From Pisaster brevispinus (lineage: Eukaryota > Echinodermata > Asteroidea > Forcipulatida > Asteriidae), in assembly GCA_023634235.1 (NCBI GenBank), contig JAMKCF010000002.1, forward strand, positions 9,385,591 through 9,449,590: a DNA stretch of 64,000 nt, in the 5' to 3' direction. Under the pieces are notes generated by a model. The model searched no databases. It saw only the letters and a list, made by a program, of their open reading frames with translations, and was not told where the DNA came from. Position 1 is the stretch's first letter, and the number at the start of each line of letters is the position of its first letter. Below, in pieces: positions 1 to 9,700 of the stretch. The position numbers and the translations under genes are program-made.

Positions 1-560
1 CTGGTAAAATGACAAGCAAACTGGTTCTGCTGGTTAGTCACTGAAAAAGTTTACCGCAAACCCTGTAGCCAAACTTTCTGCTGATGCAGCTCTGTGGAAT
101 TGTGCCTCGTCCTTTTATCTGGTCTCGATTAGAAAAATCTGCTTCAGAATGCTGAAGGTATGGTTTCTAGTCCCCCACTTGAGGTGGCTTCTGGTGGTGT
201 TTTTTTAGAAGTACTCAAGCTTGGGATAAGTCAGGACTTCAGGAATTAAAAATTAAGCTCCATCAGATTTTCATGAAAGCTGTAAAATTCTCATCACAGA
301 GATAAAAGACTGGGCCCTTGTCTTGACCAAACCATTAGATTGATTTTTGAAAAGATGGAGAGAGTCTGTAAAGTGTAAATCTCAATAAAAGGTAACACCC
401 TGTATATTCAGTTGGCTTCTCTCCAAACCACACCAAGAGGAACCTGTGGTTCAATGATTTTCAGGATTGTTCATGTCAATACAGTGTTAACCCTGAGTAC
501 TGTAGGGCAAAACTAAATTGTTAATAATGAATCATGCTGTATACTTTTATATCTGGCCAG
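1..560. other. Left edge, probable intron of the unidentified gene
   Basis: No exon could be supported. The bases before 561 are an intron end with a weak pyrimidine tract (acttttatatctggccag). Confidence 0.5.
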
Positions 561-699
561 GTATTCATAACTACACATTGAACCCTCGACTGTTTGCTGT
601 TCCTCTACATGGCACCCAGTATGGTGAGAGCTTGTGTGCGATTTGCAATGACCGACGGAAATCAACGCAGCCAGCCTCCACCTCGCCAACCTACATCCG
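561..699 (+). CDS. Exon a of the unidentified gene
   Basis: Acceptor ctggccag/GT at 559-560 and donor CCG/gtaaat at 700. It enters with two bases of a split codon and leaves with two (CG), completed as Arg by the next exon. It encodes IHNYTLNPRLFAVPLHG, then a CAIC pair and a basic DRRK. Codon composition looks coding. Upstream exons are not visible. Confidence 0.65.
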
Positions 700-3600
700 G
701 TAAATATTCTTTTAAAATTTCTACGTGTAGATATTGGCTTTGACTTTAATCTTGAGGCAACAAAGCAAAAAGATCAATTATTGCAATTAAGACAAAACAC
801 TGCATGTAAATGAAATGTAAACTCGGAAATGCCTTTTAAGTTTAGAACAACTAAAGTGCCAGTAAAGGAGCTAAGGCTAACTAACTTGGGTAGCCATTAC
901 TCGTGTTTAATTTGGATGCACAGAAGTTGACATTCGTTGCCAATAAACAACAACTAAAACTAGCAGCAAATTTCATGTGCCATTGATGAGTCTGAATTTG
1001 ATTTCATCAATTGTAAATGGGTAGTGAAAATTAAACTCCAAAAGAATGGTTAAAGTCTAGTCTTGAGTGTCTGTAAATGAAATAGAATGACTGAAACAAG
1101 TCTGACTGAGAAGAGCGAAATCATGTGTACACAAGACGAAAATAAATGCATTAATCTAAGAAGAAAACCCAAGTTTTTAAATGAAATTAAATTGTTGTAA
1201 TTGGCTTGGAAAACCTTTATCTGTCGTTGTTTCGTGGTGGTGTTTTGTGGGGTTTTTTTTTTTTTGGGGGGGTGGGGTCAAACTAGTATTGCTTATCATG
1301 GAAAATAAACTTTAACCCTCAATCTTTTATCCATCCATATGACAGTGTGAGTATTCCAAGGTCAACCCTAGCCTCGCCATACAGGATACGCCCTCATCGG
1401 AGGAAGAGCTATGATCCAACTGACTCCGTTGGACTGTCTCAGGTAAGACACATGCACTTGATTCAGTTATGGGGAAAAATCTAGACTCGATAACGAAATA
1501 TTGTATGACTAAATATCTTAAGAGCATTTTGGGCGGAGGTAAATATCAGTAAGTGGACCACACTTCGGTGTATGGGTAAAACACAAATAATATTTAACAC
1601 ACAAAAATATGTTTGAAATTGTTGCAGTACCTGCTGCTAAAATATGTAATTTGAATTGCCTCTAGCTACAGAGTAAGCTTGGTGGTCTAGTGGTAAGACA
1701 TCTGCTCTCAAATGGCAAAGGTTGTGGGTTCGAATCCCAACAGTGTAACCTGTTGGTGTTTTTTTCCACAGGACTCAGGACAGTACTGAGTAAACATGTA
1801 TATTACTTAAAGATCAACTTAAACAAAATTAACTTAACTAATTAATTAATTATTACTAAATTGTTTTTCAGTTATAGAAAAGTTGCAATTATTTTGTTCT
1901 GCTTTTTTATTTGTAGCATTGTCTTGCTGGTTGGGAGAGCTCTAAACCATCCATGCTGCCAACAGCTTCCAATATTGATCTCAAGGGCTCTGTAAACAAG
2001 ATGGGATCCAATGTGCTTAATCGTATGGTACGTTAACTTCTATAAGTTCCATCCATTGGCCACTTTTGTACAATTATGACGATTTTAAAGAATCTATCTA
2101 CATTAATCTGAATCAGTAATCAACCACTCATCTACAGTTATCACTTAACTGTCACCCATGTATCACTTATCTAGCATCTCATTTTATCACCCAGTTTTCA
2201 TCATGTAGTACCTAAATAATCACCCAATTATCACCATGAAGTACCTAAATAATCACCCGGAAATCACCATGTAGTACCTAATAATCACCCATTTATCACC
2301 ATGTAGTACCTAAATAATCTCCCAGTTATCATCATGTAGTACCTAAGACCCCGTTTACACTAGATCCAGAAAGGTGGATCAGACCCGGGTCTGATCCGGC
2401 AATGTGGATTAACGGCTAGTGTAAACGCAAAAAAGCCGGATCAGACCCGGTTCAAGATCCGGCAATTTTAATCCACCTTTCGAGGAGGGTTGAATCCGGC
2501 AATTGGTGGATCAGATCCGGCAAAGTGGATTCCAAATACAAGTGTAAACGCAAAGGTGGATCAGACACCGCAATTTGATGTGGTCATTTCCGGTTTCGCT
2601 ACGAATGGCGCGCTTTTTGCTTGTGCTTTGGTGGGACATCCGTCGCTGTTTATATTTGTGTGTGTGCTGTGTGGACATGGACTGTGCGTGTGTGAAACGT
2701 TTTGTTGTTTTCAGCGTCCTTATACATACATCGTTACGTTCGGAGCTTGCCTTGTTGCTGTATTTTTTAAATTCCCATCTACCAAATATTTCTACCTGCA
2801 TGGTCGTTGTTATCCGTATCATTTGCTGTACTGTATTTTCTGCATTCTACCTTCGCCTTGATAATGATTATTTCTAGAAGTGGCGCGCTGTAATCGTGAC
2901 CTTTGAGCTCTTTGCGAGGAGCGGTGACGTCATGCCCAATATACATCCGGTTCAAAAGTGGGATCGGAGCCGGATCAAGCGCTGGTGTAAACGCGACACA
3001 GGATCTTGATCTGCGGTCGTTAAAAAATTGCCGGATCTCAATCCACCTTTCTGGATCTAGTGTAAACGCGGTGCAATAATCACTCAGTTATCACCATGTA
3101 CATGTAGTACCTAAATAATCACCCAGTTTTCATCATGAAGTAGCTAAATAATCATCAAATTATCATCATGTAGTACCTAAATAATTACACAGTTATCTTC
3201 ATCTATCACTCATTTTGTACCTCATTATTCACCCAGTTATCACCATCTCGTACCTCATTATTCACCCAGTTATCACCATCTAGTACTTCATTAATCAGGC
3301 ATTAGCACCATCCGGTACCTCATTAATCACCCAGTTATCACCATCTATCACCCATCTAGTACATCATTAATTACAGTTTTCACCATTGTTTTACCTATGT
3401 ACCACCCATCTAGCACCTCACCAGTTATCACCAAACTTTCACCCATGTACAGTATCACCCATCTAGTACCTCATTAATCACCCAGCTGTTTACCAACCAT
3501 GTTCTTACCATGCATGTAAAAAACCCTTTAGTCACCTAGTTATGACCAATCACTCAGACCCCGTTTACACTAGATCCAGAAAGGTGGATCAGACCCGGGT

Positions 3601-6487
3601 CTGATCTGGCAATGTAGATTAACGGCTAGTGTAAACGCAAAAAAGCCGGATCAGACCCAGTTCAAGATCCGGCAATTTTAATCCACCTTTCGAGGAGGGT
3701 TGAATCCGGCAATTGGTGGATCAGATCCGGCAAAGTGGATTCCAAATACAAGTGTAAACGCAAAGGTGGATCAGACACCGCAATTCGATGTGGTCATTTC
3801 CGGTTTCGCTACGAATGGCGCGCTTTTTGCTTGTGTTTTGGTGGGACATCCGTTGCTGTTTATATTTTTGTGTGTGCTGTGTGCACATGGACTGTGCGTG
3901 TGTGAAACGTTTTGTTGTTTTTATACATACATCGTTACGTTCGGAGCTTGCCTTGTTGCTGTATTTTGTTAATTCCCATCTACAAAATATTTCTACCTGC
4001 ATGGTCGTTGTTATCCGTATCATTTGCTGTACTGTATTTTCTGCATTCTACCTTCGCATTGATAATAATTATTTCTAGAAGTGGCGTGCTGTAATCGTGA
4101 CCTTTGAGCTCTTTGCGAGGAGCGGTGACGTCGTGACCAATATACATCCGGTTCAAAAGTGGGATCAGAGCCGGATCAAGCGCTGGTGTAAACGCGACAC
4201 AGGATCTTGATCTGCGGTCGGATCTCAATCCACCTTTCTGGATCTAGTGTAAACGCGGTGCAACATATCTCCTGTTTAATAACTCTTTAATCACCCAGTT
4301 ATCACCAATCTATTGTTATAGGGTAGATGATACTTTCCGAACGCTAGGAGTCGATCGCTACTCGTGTGTAAAGATCCGAAAGTAAATGGTAGTCAGCAGA
4401 GTAAAATATGTAAACGCGCTACACTACTTTGAGCTTATTCTCCCTGAGAAGTGTTTTTGTACTTGGGTATGATAACCAGTACAACGATCAATTGTGTTAT
4501 TCCGTTTTTTGTAGGTTTCTGTTTTGATTCAGACAATTCTTAATACCTTTTTCTTATAAATGAAAAGTCAAAGTCGCTGATTTTACCATATTTTTTAGAA
4601 AGCTGCCTTATATTTATTTCTAAGTTTTGAATAATTAATTCACGAGTCCCTTTGCTGCAGTCAGTGCGTGTGTACCACACTGCCGTGCGTATCCAGTATG
4701 AATTAATCAATGCCAGGGGTTGTTTTGTAAAACAGCTTTCTCAACACTTTATCATTCGATTTAAATCAAAGACGGGCATTCCATACACAAAGCATTCCTG
4801 TAGTAATGCTGATTGGTCCATGTTTTTATAAAGGTTTCTTATATTTATTTCTAAGTTTTGAATATTTAATTCACAGGACCCTTTGCTGCAGTCAGTGCGT
4901 GTGTACTACACTGCCGTTCGTACACAGTATACCAAGAAATCAACGCCAGGAGTCGATTCGTAAAATGGTTTTGTCAACACTTTATTATTCGAACTAAACC
5001 AATCAAAGACGAGCATTCCATACACAAAGGACTCATGAAGTGTTGCAGATTTTTATCAAATTTTTATAAAGCTACCTTATATTTATTTCCGATTTTTGAG
5101 TATTAAAACTCACAAGTTCCTTGGCTGCAGTCATTGCGTGTAAACCACACTGCTGTGCGTGTACATTATACGTTGAAACAAAGAAACTCGTGAGTTGAAA
5201 TATTCAAAAATCAGAAATAAATATAAATCAACTTTATAAAAATATGATAACATCAGCAATACTACATGAGTCCTGTGTCTATGTAATACTAGTCTTTGAT
5301 TGCCTTAGTTTGAGTTACAAAGTGTTGAGAAAACCGTTTCACAAACCGACCCCTGGCGTTGATTTCTTCGTATACGTTGTACGCACGGCAGTGTAGTACA
5401 CACGCACAGACTGCAGCAAAGTCAATCGTGGGTTTTAGAATTTAAAAATCATAAAGAAATATAAGTCAGCTTTATAAAAATATGGAAAAATCACCAATAC
5501 TACATGAGGGCTTTGTGTATGGAATACTCCTCTTTGATTGGCTTAGTTTGAATGGTACAGTGTTAAAAAAAGCCGTTTTACAAATTGACCCCTGCCGTTG
5601 ATTTATTCGTACACATTGTACGCACGGCATTGTAGTACACATGTACTGACTACAGCAAAGTCAATTGTGGGTTTTAATATTCAAAAATCAGAAAGAAAAT
5701 TTAAGGCAGCTTTATAAAAATATGGAAAAATCAAACGTAATACATGAAACCTGTGTGTATGGAATGCCAGTGTTTGATTGGCTTAGTTTGAATGATAAAG
5801 TTAAGAAAGCCGTTTTACAAATCGACCCCTGGCGTTTATTTCTTCGTACACAGTACACACACATACAGACTGCTGCAAAGGGACTCTTGGTCTTTAATAC
5901 TTAAACAAAAAAATCAGATATAAAAATAAGGGAGCATTTTAACACACAGACAAATAAAACAATAATTCACAAAACAAAACCGGTGTTGATAGTAATATCA
6001 CTCAGTGCAGCAACTACATGAAGTATAATGCGGGGAATGTCACACGCCACACGTAGGTATTCCACATGCGTCAAGCACATTGCAGCCACAAGAGAACTGC
6101 TGGAAGGACTCAGTCAAGTCAAAAAAATGTGTTCTTGCTGCTGTGGTTACTTCAGATCCTTATTCACAAGTAGTGATCGACCTGGTGCGTTTGGAAAGTA
6201 ACATCTACGTTGTTATAGTCTTGATCTGTTTACAAGTGCTAGAAATTAAATTCATTAATTACTAAAACATTATCTTTGGCATACTTGTCCAACAGTCTTA
6301 TCCAGCACAAGACCAAACCTTCCAAGAGAGTCGCTCCAGCCGAGCCTCAAGAATATCCAAGCACACCCAGGACCTTCTGAATCGCTCTCATGCCCTTCAA
6401 CTTGACCTACAGAAGCTTGAGAGAGTTGGTATGTCTGTAGCGCGCCTCCCACCAAGACCAAATACTTCCTCATACACTGTTGTCTAA
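561..6487 (+). CDS. Unidentified gene, 3' part (last four coding exons; C-terminal PDZ-ligand protein)
   Basis: Four exons (561-699, 1346-1442, 1917-2027, 6296-6487) have AG acceptors, GT donors and matching phases, and join into one open frame of about 180 residues ending at TAA 6485-6487. The segment starts with a hydrophobic/basic stretch (NYTLNPRLFAVPLHGTQYG) and a CAIC pair followed by DRRK. A long Ser/Arg/Pro-rich part follows, with no globular motif. The last exon holds a probable amphipathic helix (DLLNRSHALQLDLQKLERV), a Pro-rich bit (ARLPPRP) and the terminus SSYTVV. Thr at -2 and Val at 0 fit a class I PDZ ligand, which suggests the cytoplasmic tail of a membrane or scaffold-bound protein, but this is inference. 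I do not recognise the family. The N-terminal part lies left of the window. It is convergent with the Eph gene. Confidence in the exon chain is good; confidence in function is nil. Confidence 0.75.
1346..1442 (+). CDS. Exon b of the unidentified gene
   Basis: Acceptor atgacag/T at 1344-1345 and donor CTCAG/gtaaga at 1443, a near-consensus site. It starts with one base completing Arg and ends in phase 0. It encodes a basic Ser/Pro stretch (SIPRSTLASPYRIRPHRRKS), typical of a disordered tail. Confidence 0.75.
1677..1805 (+). mobile_element. tRNA-Glu-derived SINE (degraded)
   Basis: Positions 1677-1750 resemble a tRNA-Glu gene: the A box is TGGTCTAGTGG at 1683-1693, a CTC-type anticodon region (GCTCTCA) follows, and the B box is GGTTCGAATCC at 1727-1737. 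The acceptor arm does not pair and the T stem carries a mismatch, so it is not a working tRNA. A T-rich linker and a tail ending near a run of TAATTAAT follow, as expected for a SINE with a tRNA head. It sits in an intron of the unidentified gene. Confidence 0.65.
1917..2027 (+). CDS. Exon c of the unidentified gene
   Basis: Acceptor ttatttgtag/C and donor CGTATG/gtacgt. It is exactly 111 bp (37 codons, phase 0 to 0), so it could be skipped without breaking the frame. It encodes HCLAGWESSKPSMLPTASNI followed by a Lys/Asn/Ser-rich run. No domain is recognised. Confidence 0.7.
2347..3074. mobile_element. Non-autonomous inverted-repeat DNA element, copy 1
   Basis: The left end reads CGTTTACACTAGATCCAGAA plus AGGTGGAT, and the right end is its reverse complement, giving terminal inverted repeats of about 30 bp. 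The motif GTGTAAACGC recurs inside (about 2420, 2542 and 2984), as do GGATCAGA/GATCCGG blocks, like subterminal transposase-binding repeats. No transposase is encoded. Open frames read through the repeats in several frames and have no coding character. No clear target-site duplication is seen. The family cannot be named by eye. Confidence 0.75.
3557..4263. mobile_element. Non-autonomous inverted-repeat DNA element, copy 2
   Basis: A second copy in the same orientation, visually over 90% identical to copy 1, with the same terminal repeats and internal GTGTAAACGC motifs. It differs by a 14 bp deletion near the right end (after CTGCGGTCG), a 9 bp deletion near 3920 and scattered substitutions. 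The immediate flanks differ from those of copy 1, so either two insertions or a duplication with decayed edges is possible. Confidence 0.75.
4570..5925. repeat. Fold-back array: ~235 bp units in head-to-head opposite orientation
   Basis: Units begin near 4570 and 4816, with a partial unit at about 5056-5180, all in one orientation. Three further units at about 5190, 5436 and 5666 are in reverse orientation. Landmarks repeated in each unit are TTTATAAAGCTGCC, CCCTTTGCTGCAGTCAGTGC, CACTGCCGTGCGTAC, GGGGTCGATTTGTAAAAC and CATTCCATACACAAAG. The arms meet at about 5185 with almost no spacer. Such tandem-unit arms resemble fold-back transposons, but terminal repeats of the whole structure and a target-site duplication were not found. 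Confidence 0.75.
6296..6487 (+). CDS. Terminal coding exon of the unidentified gene, ending -YTVV
   Basis: Acceptor ttgtccaacag/T at 6294-6295; 63 codons then TAA. It encodes SYPAQDQTFQESRSSRAS, a Leu-rich amphipathic segment, ARLPPRP and the C-terminus TSSYTVV. The last residues match the class I PDZ consensus (T at -2, V at 0). The frame follows directly from exon c in phase 0. Confidence 0.75.
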   Translation, partial: SYPAQDQTFQESRSSRASRISKHTQDLLNRSHALQLDLQKLERVGMSVARLPPRPNTSSYTVV

Positions 6488-6744
6488 AAACTTATTGATT
6501 TGTTTGGATTTTTGTGATTTCTTTCCACAAATCTCCTTTTGCCTTCAAATTATTATGTAAGGCAATGTATTGCAAACTATATATGGGTCGTAAAACAATT
6601 CAGGTAGGTTGCAAACTTTTGTGAGAAGCGTTAACAATTTTCGCAACACTTTTGATCATCCCATCCACAGTAAAGATTGCCTCACAATTGATCATCATCA
6701 AAAACGTAGTACTGATAAATATATTTATAAAAACAAACTGCTTC

Positions 6745-6750
6745 AATAAA
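6745..6750 (+). terminator. Candidate poly(A) signal of the unidentified gene
   Basis: The first canonical AATAAA after the stop codon, 258 bases downstream of TAA, in an AT-rich setting. It is chosen by position only. Confidence 0.4.
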
Positions 6751-9700
6751 TAATTTCCTCCTGTTAAAATTAGCTTGTTTTTATGACAATAGCTAGCAGG
6801 ATTAAATTGGCGGGCAATCGGCAGATGGGTCGTGTGAAGTGCCTGAAATTTGTCATTGCGTTGTCAGCCTAAAGGTTTTGAGACCGCTGGTGTAAGGGAA
6901 GTCTGAGTGTCTTTTTGACAGTACACTCTCGTCTTACTGGAAGCCGCTATAAAACAATTTTTTTGTGTACCGGTAGATATTTGGACACGCAATTTCTTTG
7001 CAAATCTGGACAACCTACTTCTAGATCCTGACTAATGACTAGCTTCAAACTGTCAGGACAGGTCTGAACTTTTTATCATGGGAAGAAGAAATATCTCTCC
7101 TTTGTCCAAACCATTAGTGTTCCATTTGCAATGTAGAGGGTCTATAAATCCCCTAAGAGATTGCACCCTGGGGGGGGGGGGGATCATCACACGGTGAGAC
7201 GCTGTGAAGTCACACCCAAGCCAAATGTATTCTTGTAATGATCCACTTTCAGAAGCGGAGACTACAGGTAAAAGAGCATTTGGGATGGATATCCTGTATA
7301 GTTAGCATTTTAAGAAAAATTTGTTCCTTGATAATTGTATATTAAAGAATTTATATGGAATTGTAATGTACATTGGTTTTTTTGTTTTAATGCAAAGTTT
7401 TTATTTAGTGTAATAGAGGAATATATGTAATATGTGTATAATATTTCTTGAGTTGAATTTGTTCTTTTATGCATATTATTTCATTCAGGTTTTTACATTT
7501 TATGTGTGTAGTTGTAAAGAACGTGCATGTTTCGTCGCTCCTACCACGAACTGACCTACCTAGCTCAAAACTTTTACTGGACCAGAAAATTTGTTAAAAG
7601 ACTGGAATCAAAATGAGAAGAACACTATCTTCACAGTTTCACATCACAGTTTCACATTTGGGCTACTTTTGGAGCAAGCACTAAGAGAAGATTTATTTCA
7701 TTGGTCTTTAATACTCAAAGGAGTTGAAAGATATATGTATTTATAAGTTTAAATTAAAAATACAGTGAGGTGTTATTATTCAAAACAAAAGACCTCCGGA
7801 CTTGTATGGACGTAAGTTTACTGCCTGACACTAAAATCACTGGCCGGGATTCTAGCTACATGAAAACATGGCACAGTTCAATACGCCTTTTCCCAGCTCA
7901 ATTATGTTGAACAAGAGAAGTATGAGTTTATAGTAAAACAAATACAATATGGTTTATTTCGAGAGGATGACCGATATAAGCTCCCTTTGGTATTGCAAGA
8001 ACTAGTTCCTGAGGTGATGCTGAGGGAACTAGTTTGTTAACTACCTCAGGGAGCTAGTATCAACTGTCTACCCTCATGATCAAACCATGTTTTAGTTTTA
8101 TACTATCCCATTAAAAGTGATGGTTCTGTTCTGCTTCCAACTTCAAGGAAAATTTCCAAAGCTTATTGAAACTAATTTCTTGAATACATTTCTTGAAGGT
8201 GTCGGCTAAAACTAAAGGATACTTGTACACTGCAAAAAGGCTACATTTTCGTAATGCTAAGAAACTAGTCTAAACCATGAAACTGTCATCGAGTGGCAAT
8301 TTTAAACTTCTCATGGTATCATAATGTCCATAATATCACTTAACCAGAACAATTCTTGAGAGGCAACAACACCAAATCAAACACACAACTCCAACTTTTT
8401 TCCTTACGAAAATTTTATTTGCATCCATTTGCCAATTGCAGTTAGCTTAGGAGAAATCTACACACAGAGTGACCAAGCTTCTTGGTGAAACACATTATGG
8501 CAATCATTGAACCCTAAAGTACATCCTAAACCATACATGGATAGATCCAATACAAACATAACCCAAATTATAACAAAGCGATCTTTATAGAAAATGTTAC
8601 ATCTTTACTACATTACAAAAGAAAAACGTAATCAGCCTCGAATCCAGGAGTTGTAACCTTTAACCTGTAGGTCAAAGGTCCTCATCTGCAGCTTAAAGGT
8701 CAAGCTGGAGGCAATCAAGATAATCGGGAAGCATGGGATGAACATAAAACGTTACATGAGTCATTATGACCTTTGAACTTGTGCAAACATTCAGCCTCGT
8801 CAAATATTAAATGAGGCAAACAGGTAAGTTTATGTGATTCAATAAACAATTAAAACAGTACTGTTTGAGGTTGTAAGTATTCAAAAGACCTTAAGTACAG
8901 CAACAAAATTAATTCATAAAAGTTATGACATTTTAGTAAGTTGTCAATTCAAGTACTTTGACATTTCTTATCAGTTCAAAGGAACGTTTAACATTTTGAG
9001 GGCATTTAGTTATTCCAGTAGGTCCATTAACAATTATACACTTAAGCTTATTGAGCTTTATTCACGAGTTTCTTTGTTTCCATTTTTTGTCTGGGTGAGA
9101 AAGTTTTTTGATTGCAGTCACTTGATACTTGCGGACATAAATACTACTTATTTTCACATTATTGCATTGTGTTTTTAAGGTTGCTGTTTATGCAATGGTT
9201 GAAATGAGGAGTGACTTACTTACTTGGTTTATTTAATTTATGTAAATACATACAGTACCTCCAAACATTACACAACCCGAAAGTTTACAATTACACATGT
9301 CATTATTGTGTATCGTGCATTGGAAGAAATGAATTGAAATAAAAATTTCAAAAGTATCGTATTTGATCGTATTTATTACTTAAAAATAATTTCTTATAAC
9401 AACCCTTTCCTTGTTTTTTTTTACCTCAAGCCTCTGATATACAAACCAATTCTTAAAGATGAAAGAAAACACTGTTATGTACTCTAACCAAAACAAACTT
9501 AAAGTTGTTATCTCATTGCGTTTTCCTCAGACTATTTGGTGCATCAATAACGGGGTCTTCAAAATGTCCCACCTACCTGTTTTTGGATGCGTCTTGTGAC
9601 CTTTGACTGCTTGGGCTTTTTATAATTTGAGCCACAAGCACAAACTGTTCTGGGACAACCATAGAAATAGAAACCGAATAACTCTGTGTCCATGCTGTGG

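Larger units (their letters stand above)
2110..4320. repeat. Degraded ~31 bp minisatellite, interrupted by two inserted elements
   Basis: Repeats of the form TAATCACCCAGTTATCACCA plus TGTAGTACCTAA run through 2110-2346, resume at 3075-3556 and reappear at about 4285-4316. Units vary in length and sequence (ATGTAGTACC, ATCTAGTACC). The two gaps are exactly filled by the two inverted-repeat elements, so one array was split by insertion, or array plus element was duplicated. It lies in the 4.3 kb last intron of the left gene. Confidence 0.75.

Noticed and set aside
1677..1750. Functional tRNA-Glu gene
   Set aside because: The acceptor arm does not pair and the T stem has a mismatch; a SINE head explains it better.
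2490..4228. Paired open frames of 80-120 codons on both strands
   Set aside because: They lie inside the two inverted-repeat elements. Several overlapping frames are open at once and there is no transposase motif, so they are by-products of repeat sequence.
8669..8681. AGGTCAAAGGTCC, DR1-like nuclear receptor site
   Set aside because: A single imperfect pair in presumed 3' UTR sequence; expected by chance at this scale.
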